DNA of 64,000 nucleotides from Ceratotherium simum simum (lineage: Eukaryota; Chordata; Mammalia; Perissodactyla; Rhinocerotidae): the NCBI RefSeq assembly GCF_000283155.1, contig NW_004454197.1:20542086-20606085 (forward strand), given 5' to 3'. The notes under the pieces are model-generated. The model was not told where the DNA came from and did not search any database. It was given only the letters and a program-made list of their open reading frames with translations. This document shows, piece after piece, positions 1 through 12,400 of the stretch. Both the position numbers and the translations under genes were made by a program. Numbering within the stretch: position 1 is the stretch's first letter; each line of letters begins with the position of its first letter.

Positions 1-312
1 GTTCCTTTAGGTGCATTGTTAGATTGTTTATTTGAGATTTTTCTTGTTTGTTGAGATAGGCCTGTATTGCTATAACCTTCCCTCTTAGAACTGCTTTTGC
101 TGTATCCCATAAATTCTGGCATGTCATATTTTCATTTTCATTTGTCTCCAGGTATTTTTTGATTTCTTCGTTGATTTGTTCGTTGACCCAGTCGTTGTTC
201 AGTAGCATTTTGTTTAATCTCCACGTATTTGTGGCTTTTCTGATTTTCTTCCTATAGTTGATTTCTAGTTTCATACCATTGTGGTCAGAAAAGATGCTTG
301 GTATTGTGAAAT
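1..312 (-). mobile_element. LINE-1 fragment, 5'-truncated, antisense
   Basis: Read on the minus strand this is the end of the LINE-1 ORF2 endonuclease domain and the linker to the reverse transcriptase. The complement carries the peptide run NEQINEEIKKYLE and a stretch matching the same segment of the + strand LINE-1 at about 62570-62870 in this window. The element enters from the left edge, so its 3' part lies outside. Homology stops near 312, where single-copy DNA begins, consistent with 5' truncation. It cannot be autonomous. Confidence 0.85.
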
Positions 313-549
313 ACATAATCTTTAAATTAAATTTTTGGGGCCAATATTTTGTTTCTCAGTAGCAAACCCTGGAACAAAAAAGTATCCTAATGAAAGTGCA
401 TGCTTTTGCAGGATGTAAGTACATTTGTTTATGTCATAAACACACAGTGTTTTGTGTGGCCAGGCACAATGCCTGATGCTGTTGTGAATAAAACAGTTTT
501 TGACCTCATCTATGGGGGAAACAGATAATTGGACAAGCAATTAATAGTC

Positions 550-1060
550 ATTGATAGAGTGGCCAGTGTGCTTTGAGAGTAAAAGGAGGAGCTGTGGATA
601 GTGAAGCCAGATCAGCAGGTGTAGACTGGGACTGTCTGCAGAGGGTGCATTTAGTCACAGGTGGGAGAGCCAGCCCCATTGAGGAACCTTGGTCAGGGGT
701 GGCTTCCTGAAGGAGGTCAGTTGTTTGTCCCTCAGTGATGGGGTGGGGAGAACGTGTGAAGACCCAGCTGGGGGAGAATATGGAGAGTGTGAGAGGCCTG
801 AGGGACAAGAGGTAAGGCAGGGGAGGAAGCAGGGGCCAGGTTATGAAAGACTTGTAGTTCGTGCTCAGACGTTTAGTTTGTATCCTCAAGGCAGTGGAGG
901 CCGATATGATCAGAACTGCATTTTAGAAAGGCCATCTGGCTACAGCATGTGAAGAAAATGGAGTAATAGATTTGAGGAGGCCCGTTAGGAGGTTATCATA
1001 GTAATCTAGAGAAAGATGACATTGATGGCCTGAAGTAGTAAATGGTGTTTTTAAGAGCTG
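550..1060 (-). repeat. LINE-2 fragment (ancient), antisense
   Basis: The block contains 'ggccaggttatgaaagacttgtag', a run about expressing a size and site in the LINE-2 3' part, and 'ggaggttatcatagtaatc', both typical of antisense LINE-2 3' sequence. It is strongly diverged. The family name comes from memory of the LINE-2 consensus and was not searched. Short open frames here have no coding signature. Confidence 0.55.
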
Positions 1061-1329
1061 TTCAGAAAGTAGAGCTGAAAGGACTTGGTGCTAATCATAG
1101 TCAGTTGATAAATTGTTAAGTGTCTGCTATGTTTTGGTACTACGCAGGGAGCTAGAAAATACCAGTGAGCAAAACACATTGGTTCCTGCCCTTTGGGGGC
1201 CATAGGCCAGAGGGGAAGGTGTCTGAGAGGACCGGAGGAGGGAAACCTGACCAAGTCTGGATGAGTCTTCTGGAGGAAGTGATTTTTAAGGAATTAGCCT
1301 GAGATAAGCCCAGTGGATGGAGAGAGCAA

Positions 1330-2130
1330 GATGCTTTCAAGGAACTGAAATAGTCTAGTATTCTGGTGGGTTGCATGAGGCTAGGAGAATGGTGTGATTT
1401 GAAGCTGGTGAGGTGGATAAAGGCCAGCTCACACAGGGCTCTTTATGCTGTGTTAGGGATTTTGGACGTTAGTGGGGGTCATTGAAAGGGTTTATGTAAG
1501 GATTAGATATGTGTTTTTAGAAGGTGGAGAGAGGATTCGAATGGACAGGAGAGGAAATGGAAGACCAATAAGGAGGTTATTACAGTCATCCAGATGCAAG
1601 ATGACCAGGACTAAGACCAGGGTGCAGACAGCAGAAATGGGGAGAACTGGAGTGGATTCGATATTGGCTGGGAGGATAAGGAAGAGAAACAAATCAAAGA
1701 TGATGCCCAGGTTTCTGCCTTGGGAAACTGGAATCTTTACCATTTTTTGAGCTTTACCATTTGTTGAACATAAGAAGAGGAAGTAGGTTTTGTGAAAATG
1801 ATGGCTTCAGTTGTGGGCATGTTGAGTTTCCGGTGACTCTGAGATATGCAGGTAAAGATGGTTAAAGACCAGTTGAGGTATGATACGGTTCTGAAGGACA
1901 GGAGGGAGGTCCAGGCAGGAGATAGGAATTCAGCAGTCATTGGCATATATGCAAGTGAAGCTAGGACAGCGTGTAAGGTGCCTAGGAGAGCTTGCAGAAT
2001 GTGAAAGAAGGGGCTCAGGGTGAAACCATTAGAAATTCCAACATTTGAGGGGTGGGTACAGGAAGAGGACCCCTGCAAGAAGGATAAGGATAACAATAAG
2101 AGAGTATAGCAAGAGAAGTAGAAGAAAGGA
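1330..2130 (-). repeat. LINE-2 fragment (ancient), antisense, second copy
   Basis: It shows the same signature as the preceding block: 'cagggctctttatgctgtgttagg', then 'ggaggttattacagtcatcc', then a segment about an added factor ending near 'ccaacatttgaggggtggg'. It lies beside the 550-1060 copy in the same orientation. The two are either parts of one rearranged element or two insertions. The 160-codon antisense open frame at 1737-2219 is a chance frame inside this repeat. Confidence 0.55.
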
Positions 2131-2219
2131 TGGGTTAATAAATACACTGAGAATGCACTTGTTGTTATATTGAATTTGGATTTTATTTGAAATAATTTGA
2201 AACTATCAAAAAGTTTCAT

Positions 2220-4110
2220 TTATGTAGTCACATAGAAATTACCTAAACTCTATTTTCTTTGGCTTGTACGTTTTCACAGTTCTAATTGTATTAAAGCATA
2301 TTTACTTTTTATTTTGCTTTTAGGTTGCATTAAACATTGATCAAGATTTATAGGATCAACCAACCTAAGAGCAATAAATTTTTCTTCTTGTTTCAAGTTT
2401 CAAAATATGAGGTTCCCAACTGTTATTTTTTCTTCCAAAGCTGAACTCTACTTTTTTTTTCTCTGAAGACAGATTTATAAATGGGCTTCAAGGGTGGCTT
2501 AAATGGGCTTAAAATAGCCCATTTTGTTTTGGATTCCCCAATGCAACTGGTTGTTTGTATGATTCTATTGAGAGAACAGGAGAGAGAGTTTCCCAAAGCA
2601 ACCAAAAAGCGCAAATGGGAGATGTGCTGAAAAGAATGTGTGTATCTCGGTGAGAAAAAGATTGCCTGACATGCAATTTACTGGTCTGTGAGAAGTGAAG
2701 GAGGCCACCACTGTGGAGGGCTCAGGAATATTCAACATGCTTTAGATATGGCATTTCGTCCTGGGAGTGAACTGCAAAACTTTCCCCAGTTTGCTGGGAA
2801 GTGCTTATAATCCGTGCTTATTGATGGGACTGGAATGGGGAAGGATACAAAGTTCTGGGTATGGAAAGGCATCATTTCTTCTGGGACAACCAGTGGGCAA
2901 GAGTACTGGGCTACTGTTGAAGGGAAGATCTCCCCTGGAAGTAGGCCATGCAGGTGCTTCCTGATTGCACTCTTGGCCCCTTGGAAATTTCAGCTCTAGC
3001 CTTGAACTTTAGGGAGTACTTTGCTTCCTTTATAAAATTCTTCCAAATCTCAATCTATGTTGTGAATCCTTTCTGTTCCTTAAGGAAGGGTATAGGCATG
3101 GAAACATAAATGCCAGGAAGAGGCTCCTTTTTTAAAAAAAAAAAATTATGGTTTTGGTTATAACACCTTTCCTGAGGCAATGAGAACAGAACAGCCTAGT
3201 GACTTAAATGGGAAGAGAAAAAGGGAAAAAATAATGGGAAAAATATTGGTTTCATTAAAAAGAAATGTTATCTTGTCATATCAGAGTTTTGTACATTTTT
3301 GAGTAAAAAGTCCTAGGTGTCTTGGAACCATGACTTGTGTGTCAGGCAGGTGACTAGGCACTGTGCCCCCAGCATGGATGACCTGCATTCACACCACCCA
3401 GGCAGGAGTGTCTAAGGGAGCAAGAGAGCATAGTGTCCTTCTGGGCCTTGGCATCAGCCTATGCAGGCACCGTCATGGAGGGCTGGGGCCTTAGGGCAGG
3501 CCCAGAGGGATCTTGGGCTCAGCACAGCCCGTGCAACTCTCCAAAGGGTGCAGTCTGCTGCTGGGATTTGACAGCAAGAGTCTTCGACTGTTGGCTCATC
3601 ACGAGGTGAAGCGTTGGGTTCTGGGGCAGGGGTAGTCTTGTTTGAAGAGCTCCAAGTCAGAGCTGGGCATAAGAGGTAAGAGGTAGAATGGGGTAAAAGA
3701 GGAGATGAAATAGGTTCAATCTCTTGGTAGAGAGCCTCATGAAGATTCAGCAGGTGATCCGGGAGCAGGCAAATGGGCTGATGTATGGGAAGAGGCTCCT
3801 GTGCCCACAGGGAGATGACTCATGGGTAGAGCAGATGCCCACTGCCCCTGGGGGCCTGAGGCAAGGCTGTAGTCTGCCGACAGATGGCTACGCTGCCTCT
3901 GTATCTAGGTCTTAGAGTTGCCAATGGCAGTAAGATTTATTTTAGACCCACCCCATGATAGGGGTAGGGATGGCTCCTGTTCTGGCATCCTGGGGTTGGT
4001 TGAAGCGGTCTAGATTTTCTTGCTGATCTGGTCTCTTGGTAAGCAAGGATAACAGAAGAGGAGGAGGAAATGGATGAAAGAATAGGGAGATATAAAGGAT
4101 CTAAACATAG
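2220..4110. other. intergenic, mostly single copy
   Basis: I see no gene or recognisable repeat over this stretch. An oligo-T/oligo-A run sits near 3128-3146. Open frames at 2767-2999 and 3724-3915 are short, lack splice context and do not resemble a known protein. Confidence 0.6.
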
Positions 4111-4117
4111 ATGATTA

Positions 4118-4391
4118 AACTAGATTTTCTCACTGCAGAAGGTGAGATATACATATGTGGAAGATAAAAAAACAAAGACATGGATAAGGAGAACAGATTA
4201 GTGGGTACCAGAGGGGAAGGGGGTGGGGAGTAGGTAAAGGGGCACATACGTATGGTGACAGATGGAAACTAGAATGTTGGTGGTGAACACAATGTGGTCT
4301 ATACAGAAGCTGAAATATAATAATGTACACCTGAAATTTATACAATGTTATAAACCAATGTGACCTCAATAAAATAATTAAAAAAAAAGAT
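4118..4391 (+). mobile_element. LINE-1 3' UTR fragment, sense
   Basis: This piece has the same 3' end as the element at 4672-5725: a 'gtggttaccagaggggaag' type segment, 'gtggtgaacac', 'acctgaaatttatacaatg' and a terminal A run near 4380. Only the 3' UTR and tail are present, so the copy is heavily 5'-truncated. Confidence 0.85.
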
Positions 4392-4671
4392 GAGATATAA
4401 CAGATCATCAAAATACAGGTGCACTAAATACACCTTTTGGCTGAATCTCAAATCACTGAGTGTTAATCTTACTATTCAGCCAGTCAAGGCTGAAGATATA
4501 TATTAATTTCTGAGATACAGCAATAAAGAAAACTACACTTTTATTAAAATTTTAGTAGTTCAATGTTATAGTGCTGGTGCAGTAATTTCTCAACATTTTT
4601 AACTGCAATGTGACTTTTGTGGTCACTGTGCCACACATTTGTGATACTGTGTAAATGTTTATTTTCAAATA

Positions 4672-5725
4672 AACAAATGGGACTACATCAAATTGAAAAG
4701 CTTCTGCACAGCAAAGGAAACCATCAACAAAACAAAAAGACAACCTAACAATTGGGAGAAGATAATTGCAAACCATGTGTCTGATGAGTTAATCTCCAAA
4801 ATGTATAAAGAACTCATACAACTCAACAACAGAAAAACTACAACCCAATTAAAAAATGGGCAAAAGACATGAACAGACATTTCTCCAGAGAAGATATACA
4901 GATGGCCAATAGGCACATGAAAAGATGTTCAATATTATTAACTATCAGGGAAATGCAAATCAAAACTACAATGAGATATCGCTTCACTCCCATCAGAATG
5001 ACTATAATGAACAAGACAGGAAACAGTAAGTGTTGGAGAGGATGTGGAGAGAAGCAAACTCTCATACACTGCTGGTGGGAGTGCAAACTGGTGCAGCCAC
5101 TATGGAAAACAGTATGGAGATTCCTCAAAAAATTAAGAATGGAACTACCATACAATCCAGCTATTCCACTGCTAGGTATTTATCCAAAGAACATGAAAAC
5201 ATCAATGCGTAAAGATACGTACACCCCTGTGTTCATTGCAGCATTATTCACAATAGCCAAGACTTGGAAGCAACCTAAGTGCCTATCAAGGGCTGAATGG
5301 ATGAAGAAGATGTGGTATATATATACACAATGGAATACTGCTCAGCCATAAGAAGCGATGAAATCCAGCCATTTGTGACAACGTGGATGAACATTGAAGG
5401 TATTATGTTAAGTGAAATAAGTCGGAGGGAGAAAGTCAAATACCATATGATCTCACTCAGAAGTAGAAGATAAAAACAACAAAAAACAAACACATAGAGA
5501 CAGACATTGGATTGGTGGTTACCAGAGGGGAAGTGGGGAGGGAGGAGGGTGAAAGGGATGATTAGGCACATGTGTGTGGTGATGGATTGTAATTAGTGTT
5601 TGGGTGGTGAACATGATGTCATTTATACAGAAATACAAGTACAATGATGTACACCAGAAATTTATACAATGTTATAAACCAATGTTACCATAATAAAAAA
5701 TAAAATAAAAATATAAAAACCAAAA
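4672..5725 (+). mobile_element. LINE-1, 5'-truncated, sense
   Basis: The element covers the C-terminal end of ORF2, then the 3' UTR, then an A-rich tail near 5690-5725. The translated run at 4869-5351 (ending with the [13 protein letters not shown] type sequence) is the usual LINE-1 ORF2 C-terminus, including the conserved Trp and Cys residues around 'CWRGCGEK'. The reverse transcriptase is missing, so the copy is dead. The 3' end matches the lineage-type 3' ends seen at 4118, 11270 and 32790. Confidence 0.9.
4869..5351 (+). pseudogene. LINE-1 ORF2 C-terminal remnant
   Basis: This is a 160-codon open frame corresponding to the last part of ORF2p. It holds the cysteine-rich C-terminal segment (CWRGCGEK, then [14 protein letters not shown]). 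It has no endonuclease or reverse transcriptase and no promoter of its own. Openness reflects relatively recent insertion rather than function. Confidence 0.85.
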
Positions 5726-5934
5726 AAGAGTTTCTTTTCAGCTAAAATAGAGGAAGAAGATATTTTTGAGTACCTTATTTTTCTCTAATATGTTTTTTTC
5801 TTGAGACTCTGTATTTGTTTTTAATAGTTTTTGAGTACCTAATTTTTCTCTAATCCCCTTTTCTTTAGATGATATATTCTTTATTTTGTTTGTATTGAAG
5901 GTGACTTATCTTGGATATAGCCATATATGATTTT

Positions 5935-6150
5935 TTGGGGGTAACAGCTTTATTGAGATATAGTTTACGTGACTAATTCACCCATTTAAAGTTTACAGTT
6001 CATTGGTTTTTGGTACATTCAGAGAGTTGTACAACTATCACCACAATCAATTTTAGAACATTTTCATCACCCCAAGAAAAAACTCTGTACCCTTTAGCTG
6101 TCACCCCCCCCACCCTCCTTTCCCCTAAATCCTAGGCAACCACTAATCTA
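5935..6150 (-). mobile_element. LINE-1 3' end, antisense
   Basis: The sequence starts with 'aacagctttattgagatata' and runs through 'gtacaactatcaccacaatc' to 'caaccactaatctag', the usual antisense LINE-1M 3' end. It is interrupted at about 6150 by an LTR fragment. Confidence 0.8.
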
Positions 6151-6157
6151 GTTTTTC

Positions 6158-6290
6158 TGTAGTACATCAGAAGGCATGATGTCTGACCCAGACTTCTCAG
6201 CCTCCAGAACTGTGAGAAATAAATGTTTGTTGTTTAAACTACCCAGTCTATGATATTTTTGTTACAGAAGCTTGAATGGACTAAGGCAAT
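6158..6290 (+). mobile_element. MaLR-type (ERVL) LTR 3' fragment
   Basis: It contains 'ctccagaactgtgagaaat' and 'aacccagtctatgatatttt' style motifs, then 'gaatggactaagg', which mark the 3' ends of MLT/MST/THE1 LTRs. Only about 130 bases remain, with no internal retroviral sequence. It is sandwiched between antisense LINE-1 pieces. Confidence 0.65.
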
Positions 6291-7285
6291 GCATTTGCAG
6301 CTATAAAGTTTCCTCTGAGCACTGCTTTCATTGCATATTATTAGTTTTGGTATACTATGTTTTCATTTCCATTTATCCAATGTATTTTCTAATTCCCCTA
6401 TTTCTTCTTTGACCCATTGGTTATTTGCAAATGTGTTATTTAATTTCCTTATATTTGTAAATTTCCCGAATTTCCTTCTGTTACTGATTTCTAGTTTCCT
6501 TCTGTTATAATGTGCTTTGCATTATCTCAGTAAATTTAAAATTTATCGAGAGTTGTTGTATGGCCTAGCATATGGTCTCTTCTAGAGTATGTTCCATGTG
6601 CACTTGAGAAGAATCTGTGTTCTGCTGTTGTTGGGTGCAATGTTCTATGGATTTGTAGGTCTAGTGTTATTCAAGTCCTCTATTTTCTTTGTGATTCTCT
6701 GTCTAGTTCTATCTATTATTGAAAATAAAATAGAAGTTTCCAACTCTTGTTGTCTTATTGTCTATTTCTCACTTTAATTCTGTCTGTTTTTGCTTCATAA
6801 GTTTTTGGATCTCTATTGTTAAGTGCACATGTTTATAATTGTTATGTTTTCTTGATGGATTGATCCTTTTATCATTATAAAATGTTCTTCTTTGTCTCTA
6901 ATAATTTTTGTCTTAAAGTCTATTTTCTCTGACTTTAATACAACTAATATAGCTCTATTTTGATTATTCGTTTCATGATATACCTTTCTCCATCCTTTTA
7001 CTTTCAGCCTACTTGTGTCTTTGGATGCAAAGTGTAAACTTGTGGATCATAGTTTGTCATTCATTCTACCAATCTATAACTTTTGATTTGATATTTAATC
7101 CATTTATATTTAATATAATTACTAAGTTAGGATTTACATCTGCTGTTTTGTTATTTTTTCTATATGTCTTATGTCTTTTTGTTCCTTTATTCCTCCATCA
7201 GAGTCTCCTTTTGTGTTAAATAAATATTATACTGTACTGTTTTAATTCTGTTGTTTCTTTTATTATTTTTCTTTGTTATTTTATT
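6290..7285 (-). mobile_element. LINE-1 ORF2 region, antisense (older copy)
   Basis: Antisense ORF2 text such as 'gacccattggttatttgcaa' and 'gagaagaatctgtgttctg' runs throughout with many disruptions. It appears to continue beyond a younger insertion at 7300-8740. Confidence 0.8.
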
Positions 7286-7299
7286 AGAGATTACAAGTA

Positions 7300-8740
7300 A
7301 TATTAATTTTTTATTGAGGTATAATTCACATATAACATTATATTAGTTTCAGGTATACAACATAATGATTCAATATTTTTATATATTGCAAAATGATCAC
7401 CACAATAAGTCTGGTAGAAATCTGTCACCATACATAGTTATGAAGTTTTTTTCTTGTGATGAGAACTTTTAAGATTTACTCTCTTAGTGACTGTCAGATA
7501 TGCAATACAGTATTATTAACTGTAGTCACCTTGCTGTGTATTACATCCCTATGACTTAGTTATTTTATAACTTGAAGTTTGTACCTTTTGACCTCTTTTA
7601 CCCGTTTTGCCACTCCCCACCCCCTGCCTCTGACAACCACCAATCTGTTCTCTGTATCTATCAGCTCATTTTTGTTTTGTTTTGTTTTTTGAGATTCCAC
7701 ATATAAATGAGATCATATAGTATTTGTCTTTCTCTGTCTGACTTATTTCATTTAGCATAATGCCCTCAAGGTCCATCCATGTTGTCGCAAATGGCAAGAT
7801 TTCCTTCATTTTTATGACTGAATAATATTCCATTATATATATACCACATTTTCTTTGTCCATTTATCCATCGATGGACACTTAGGTTGCTTCCATGTCTT
7901 AGCTATTGTAAATAATGCTGCAATGAATATGTGGTGCATATATCATTTTGAGTTAGTATATTCATTTACTTTGGATAAATAGCCGGAAGTGGAATTGCTG
8001 CATCATCTGGTAGCTCTATTTTTAATTTTTTGAAGAACCTCCATACTGTTTTACATAATGGCTGCACCAATTTACATTCCCTCCAATAGTACACAGGGGT
8101 TTCCTTTTCTCCACATCCTCACCAGCACTTGTTATTTCTTGTATTTTTGATAATAGCCATTCTGACAGGTGTGAGGTGATATCTTACTGTGGTTTTGATT
8201 TGCATTTCCCTGACAATTAGTGATGTTGAGCACCTTTCACGTACCTATTAGACATCTGTATATCTTCTTTGGAAAAATGTCTATTCAGATCCTCTGCCCA
8301 CTTTTTAATCAGATTGTTTTTCCGCTATTGAGTTATACCTGTTGTTTATATATTTTGGATATTAACTCCTTATCAGATATATGATTTGGAAATATTTTCT
8401 CCCATTTAGTTTATTGGCTTTTAATTTTGGTGATGGTTTCTTTCACTGTGCAGAAGTGTTTTGTTTGATGTAGTTCTGCTTGTTTATTTTTGCATTTGTT
8501 GCCTTTGATTTTGATGTCAAATCCAAAAAATCATCACCAAGACTGATATCAAAGAGCTTATCACCTATGTTTTCTTCTAGGAGTTTTATGGTTTTGAGTC
8601 TTACATTCAAGTCTAATCTATTTTGAGTTAATTTTTGTGAGTAGTTTAAGTTAGTGGTCTAGTTTCATTGTTTTGCATGTGGCTGTCCAGCTTTCCCAAT
8701 ACCATTTATTGAAGAGACTGTCCTTTCCAAATAACATGTT
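7300..8740 (-). mobile_element. LINE-1 3' half, antisense (younger insertion)
   Basis: It begins with a 3' end ('tattgaggtataattcacat') and proceeds through 3' UTR and the ORF2 C-terminal region, ending near 'ccatttattgaagagactg'. Because a new 3' end starts here inside ORF2 sequence of the flanking copy, it is a separate element nested in an older one. A TTTTG microsatellite lies at about 7670-7694. Confidence 0.8.
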
Positions 8741-8759
8741 AATATATAACAGTATGGTT

Positions 8760-10890
8760 TAGATTAATACCAACTTAATTTCACTTCTTTACAAAAACTT
8801 TGCTGCTGTCTATTTCTTCCCTCCTCTTTTGTGCTATTATTGTCATACAGATCACATCTCATAATTTGTATGCCCATCAACACAGAGTTATAATTGTTGC
8901 TTTTAAATCATATAGGAGAAAAAAAGTTAACAAAAATACATTTGTGTTGTCTTTTTTATTTACCTACATAATTAAGTTTACCAGTGCTCTTCATCTCTTC
9001 ATGTGAATTCAAGTTACTGTCTGGTATCCTTTCATTTAAGCTTGAAGAATTCTCTTTAGCATTTCTTGCAGGGCAAGTCTGCTAGTGGTGAATTTTGTCA
9101 GTTTTATTTATCTAGGAATGCCTTAATTTCTCATTCATTTTTGAAGGATAGTTTTGCTGGATATAGAATTATTATCAGTGTTTACTTCCAGTGCTTTGAA
9201 TATGTCATTCCACTGCCTTCTAGCTTCCACTAACTCCTCTAGTTTCTGATGAGGAGTTAGCTATTAATCTTATTGAGGATCCCTTGTATGTAATGAGTTG
9301 CTTCTCTCTTGCTCTCAGGATTCACTCTTTATCGTTGGATAGATTGATTATGATTTGTCTTAGTTTGCATCTCTTTGAGTTTATTCTACTTGGAGTTCAC
9401 TGAGCTTCTTGGATATGTAGATTAATGTTTTCCATCAAATTTGGGAAGTTTTGGGCCATTATTTCCTCAAATATTTTTTTAGCTCCTTTCTCTTTCTCCT
9501 TCTCCTCCATTATGCATATGTAGGGATACTTGATGGTGTCTGGTTGGTCTCTGAGACTCTGTTATTTTATCTCTATTCTTTTTTTCCCCCTGTTTCTCAA
9601 GAGTGGATAATCTCAATTAACTTATCTTCATAATCACTGATTCATTTTTCTGTCAGCTCAAATCTGTTGTTGAGCTCCTCTTGCGAGTTTTTCATTCCAG
9701 TTATTGTATTTTAAACTCCAGAATTTCTATTTGTTTCCTTTACATCTTTATACATGGTTTATTTTAGCTCTTTGAACATATTTGAAATAGTTGATTTAAG
9801 CTCTTTGTCTAATAAGCCCCATGCCTGGCCTTCTTCAGGGACAATTTCTATTATTCTCTCTTTTCCTATGAATGGTCCCTACTTTCTTGTTTCTTGGCAT
9901 GCCTTATAATTTTTGAAAACTAGATATTTTAAAAAATATATATTGGTGATTTGGGAAATCAGATTCTACACCTCTTCTCAGGATTTCTTGTTATTGCTGT
10001 TTGTTCTTGTTGTTATTTGTTTAGTAACTTTTCTGAACTTATTTTGTGAGGTCTGTATTCTTTGTCGTGTGTGGTCATTGAAGTCTGCTTGGTTTGCTTA
10101 GTGGTCAGCTAGTGATTTCCTTAGATGTCTGGAACCAATCAGTATCCCAGGCTTTGTCATGTTGTGGCATACCTTCAATGCTTAGGCATGTAGTTTACAA
10201 CTCTGCTTTAACCTTTACTTTCTGATTGTGCTGTGCCTTCAGGTCAGCAAGAGGTGAGAGCTTACGTCATTCTTGTGTCTTTCCCAACTGTGCACATAGC
10301 CTTGGGCATGTGCATAACCCTACATGTATGTGTGGTCTTCTTGATTCCTAGTAATATGCCAAAGCTTTTTAAAGCCCCCTATGCAATCTCATTCCCAAGC
10401 TTTTCCACTTAAGTTTTTGGTCATCTTGTCATTTGCCCCAACTGTTATCACTGCCTCAGGCAGCCATGATGTTAAACAATTGCTGATGATTGTTGTTGAC
10501 AAATATCCCTGGGAAAAAGGCTGTTTGCAATGGGTAAACTCTAAGTCATGTCAAATAAAAATAGTTTTTCAAGTGGGATTTTCCAGGGAACTTCCAGACA
10601 AGTCAAATAATGACTATTTTCAGGGAATTGGGCCTTGGGAGAGTTCCATCCTGGTTCTGCTTTCTTCAGTGGCTCATAGGTCACTGATTTTCATCATGAT
10701 TGTGGCCCTGTGGCTTTTCAAGGCTGTTTTGGAGTTAGGAGTAGGGAGATTGAAATAGGGAAAGGTATATAGCCACAAAACACATGCTGTTATTGAGATT
10801 CAGCTGTGTTTCTTGAATAAATGATCCCTGGGTTCTTGTAAGCCTTTGGTCAATTTCCAGAGTTCTAAAAAAGTTTATTTTGATAATCTA
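8760..10890 (-). mobile_element. LINE-1 ORF1/5' region, antisense (older copy)
   Basis: The stretch includes 'agcatttcttgcagggcaag' and 'ggatagttttgctggatata', known from antisense ORF1-proximal parts of old mammalian LINE-1. It is diverged with fuzzy right-hand limits. It may belong to the same element as 6290-7285. Confidence 0.6.
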
Positions 10891-10969
10891 TGCAAGTATT
10901 ATTATTGTTTTTATGCAGGAGAAGATTTTTGGAGGTCCTTACTCTATGATTCTTACTGATATTATTTTA

Positions 10970-11268
10970 CCTTTTTTTTTATTATTTATTTTTATTCATT
11001 TTTATTCTTAGGCGTCCTAGTGATAGAAGGCCAAGTGGTCCATCCCTTGCTAACATTAAATTAAATCTATAGTCATCTATCATGTAATGATATAAGACAT
11101 AAGTTTTTGAATTTTGTATAGTTTTTGAATTTTGTGTATAGATATATTTTCTGGATTTCTACCTTTATTTTTGAAAGATATTTCCACTGGTTATGGAATT
11201 GTAGGTTAACAGTTTTTTCTCTTTCAGTATTTTAAAGATGATTTGTTGCTGTCTTCTCATTTGCATTG
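10970..11268 (-). mobile_element. LINE-1 5'/ORF1-like piece, antisense (left part)
   Basis: This is AT-rich antisense LINE-1-like sequence ('gaaagatatttccactggttatgg'). It stops where a fresh LINE-1 3' end begins at about 11270 and seems to resume at about 11605. Confidence 0.5.
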
Positions 11269-11269
11269 G

Positions 11270-11605
11270 TTTTTTTTTTTAATTTTTTGTTTATTGCAGT
11301 AACATTGGTTTATAACATTTTAAAAATTTCAGGTGTACATCATTGTACTTCTATTTCTGCATAGATTACATCATGTTCACCACCAAAATACTAATTACAA
11401 CCCATCACCACACACATGTACCGAATTATCCCTTTCACCCTCCTCCCTCCCACCTTCCCCTCTGGTAACCACCAATCCAATCTCTGTCCCTATGTGTTTG
11501 TTTATTGTTGTTATTATCTACTACTTAATGAAGGAAATCATACGGTATTTGACCTTCTCCTTCTGACTTATTTCACTTTGCATTATACCCTCAATGTCCT
11601 TGTTT
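11270..11605 (-). mobile_element. LINE-1 3' end, antisense, nested
   Basis: It starts with an oligo-T run and 'ggtttataacatttt', then 'caggtgtacatcattgtac', then the pyrimidine-rich 'ccctcctccctcccacc' segment, then 'ggtaaccaccaatccaatc'. This is the same lineage-type 3' end as at 4118-4391 on the other strand. It splits an older LINE-1. Confidence 0.85.
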
Positions 11606-12400
11606 TTGATGAGAAATCTAATGTCATCCTTAACTGTTCCTATGTAATATGTCTGTTTTCTCTGTCTGATATTAATATTTTCTTTTTATCACTGGTTTTA
11701 GGCAATTTGATTATGATGTGCCTTGGTATAGTTTCCTTCAGTCTCTTATGCCTGAGGTTTGTTGAGTTTCTTGGCTTACAGATTTTTATTAAATTTGAAA
11801 AAAATTTTAGTCATTATTTCTTCAAGTGCCTTTTCACTCTGTCTTCTCTCCGTTGAGTGAACTGAGCTCACTGATGCTTAGTTCTTTTCTGTCTTTTTTT
11901 TCTCTCTGTTTCATTTTTGAAAGTTTCTATTGCTGTCTGTTCAAGTGAACTTATTTTTTTTTCTGCGATGTCTAATCTGCTGTTAATCCTATTTGGTATA
12001 TTTAGCATTTATATTGATTTGCTGCTTTTTAAAATATCATCCATCCTGTACTTAACATGTCCATTCTTTCCTCTACCTTCTAAAATATATGGCAGACAAT
12101 TAGAATTACTGTTTTAATGTCTTTGTCTGCTAATTCTATCATTGTGTTATTTCTGGGGAAGTTTTGATTGATTTAGTTGTTTTTTCTCATTATAGGTCAT
12201 TTGTTTTTCTCTACTTCTTTCTATGCCTAGTAATTTTTGATTAGATGTGAATTTTATCTTTTTGAGTGCTGGATATTTTTATTCCTATAAATATTTTTGA
12301 GCTTTGTTCTTAGGTACAATTAAGTTATTTGGAAATAGTTTGATCCTTTCTGGTCTTGCTTTTAAGAAGTTTTGTTAGGTGGAACCAGGGGAGCATTTAG
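11605..12400 (-). mobile_element. LINE-1 5'/ORF1-like piece, antisense (right part)
   Basis: Diverged antisense LINE-1 text such as 'gattatgatgtgccttggta' and 'ggcagacaattagaatta' continues from the block before 11268. The open frames at 11416-11856 and 11917-12117 are antisense to the element and not genes. Confidence 0.55.
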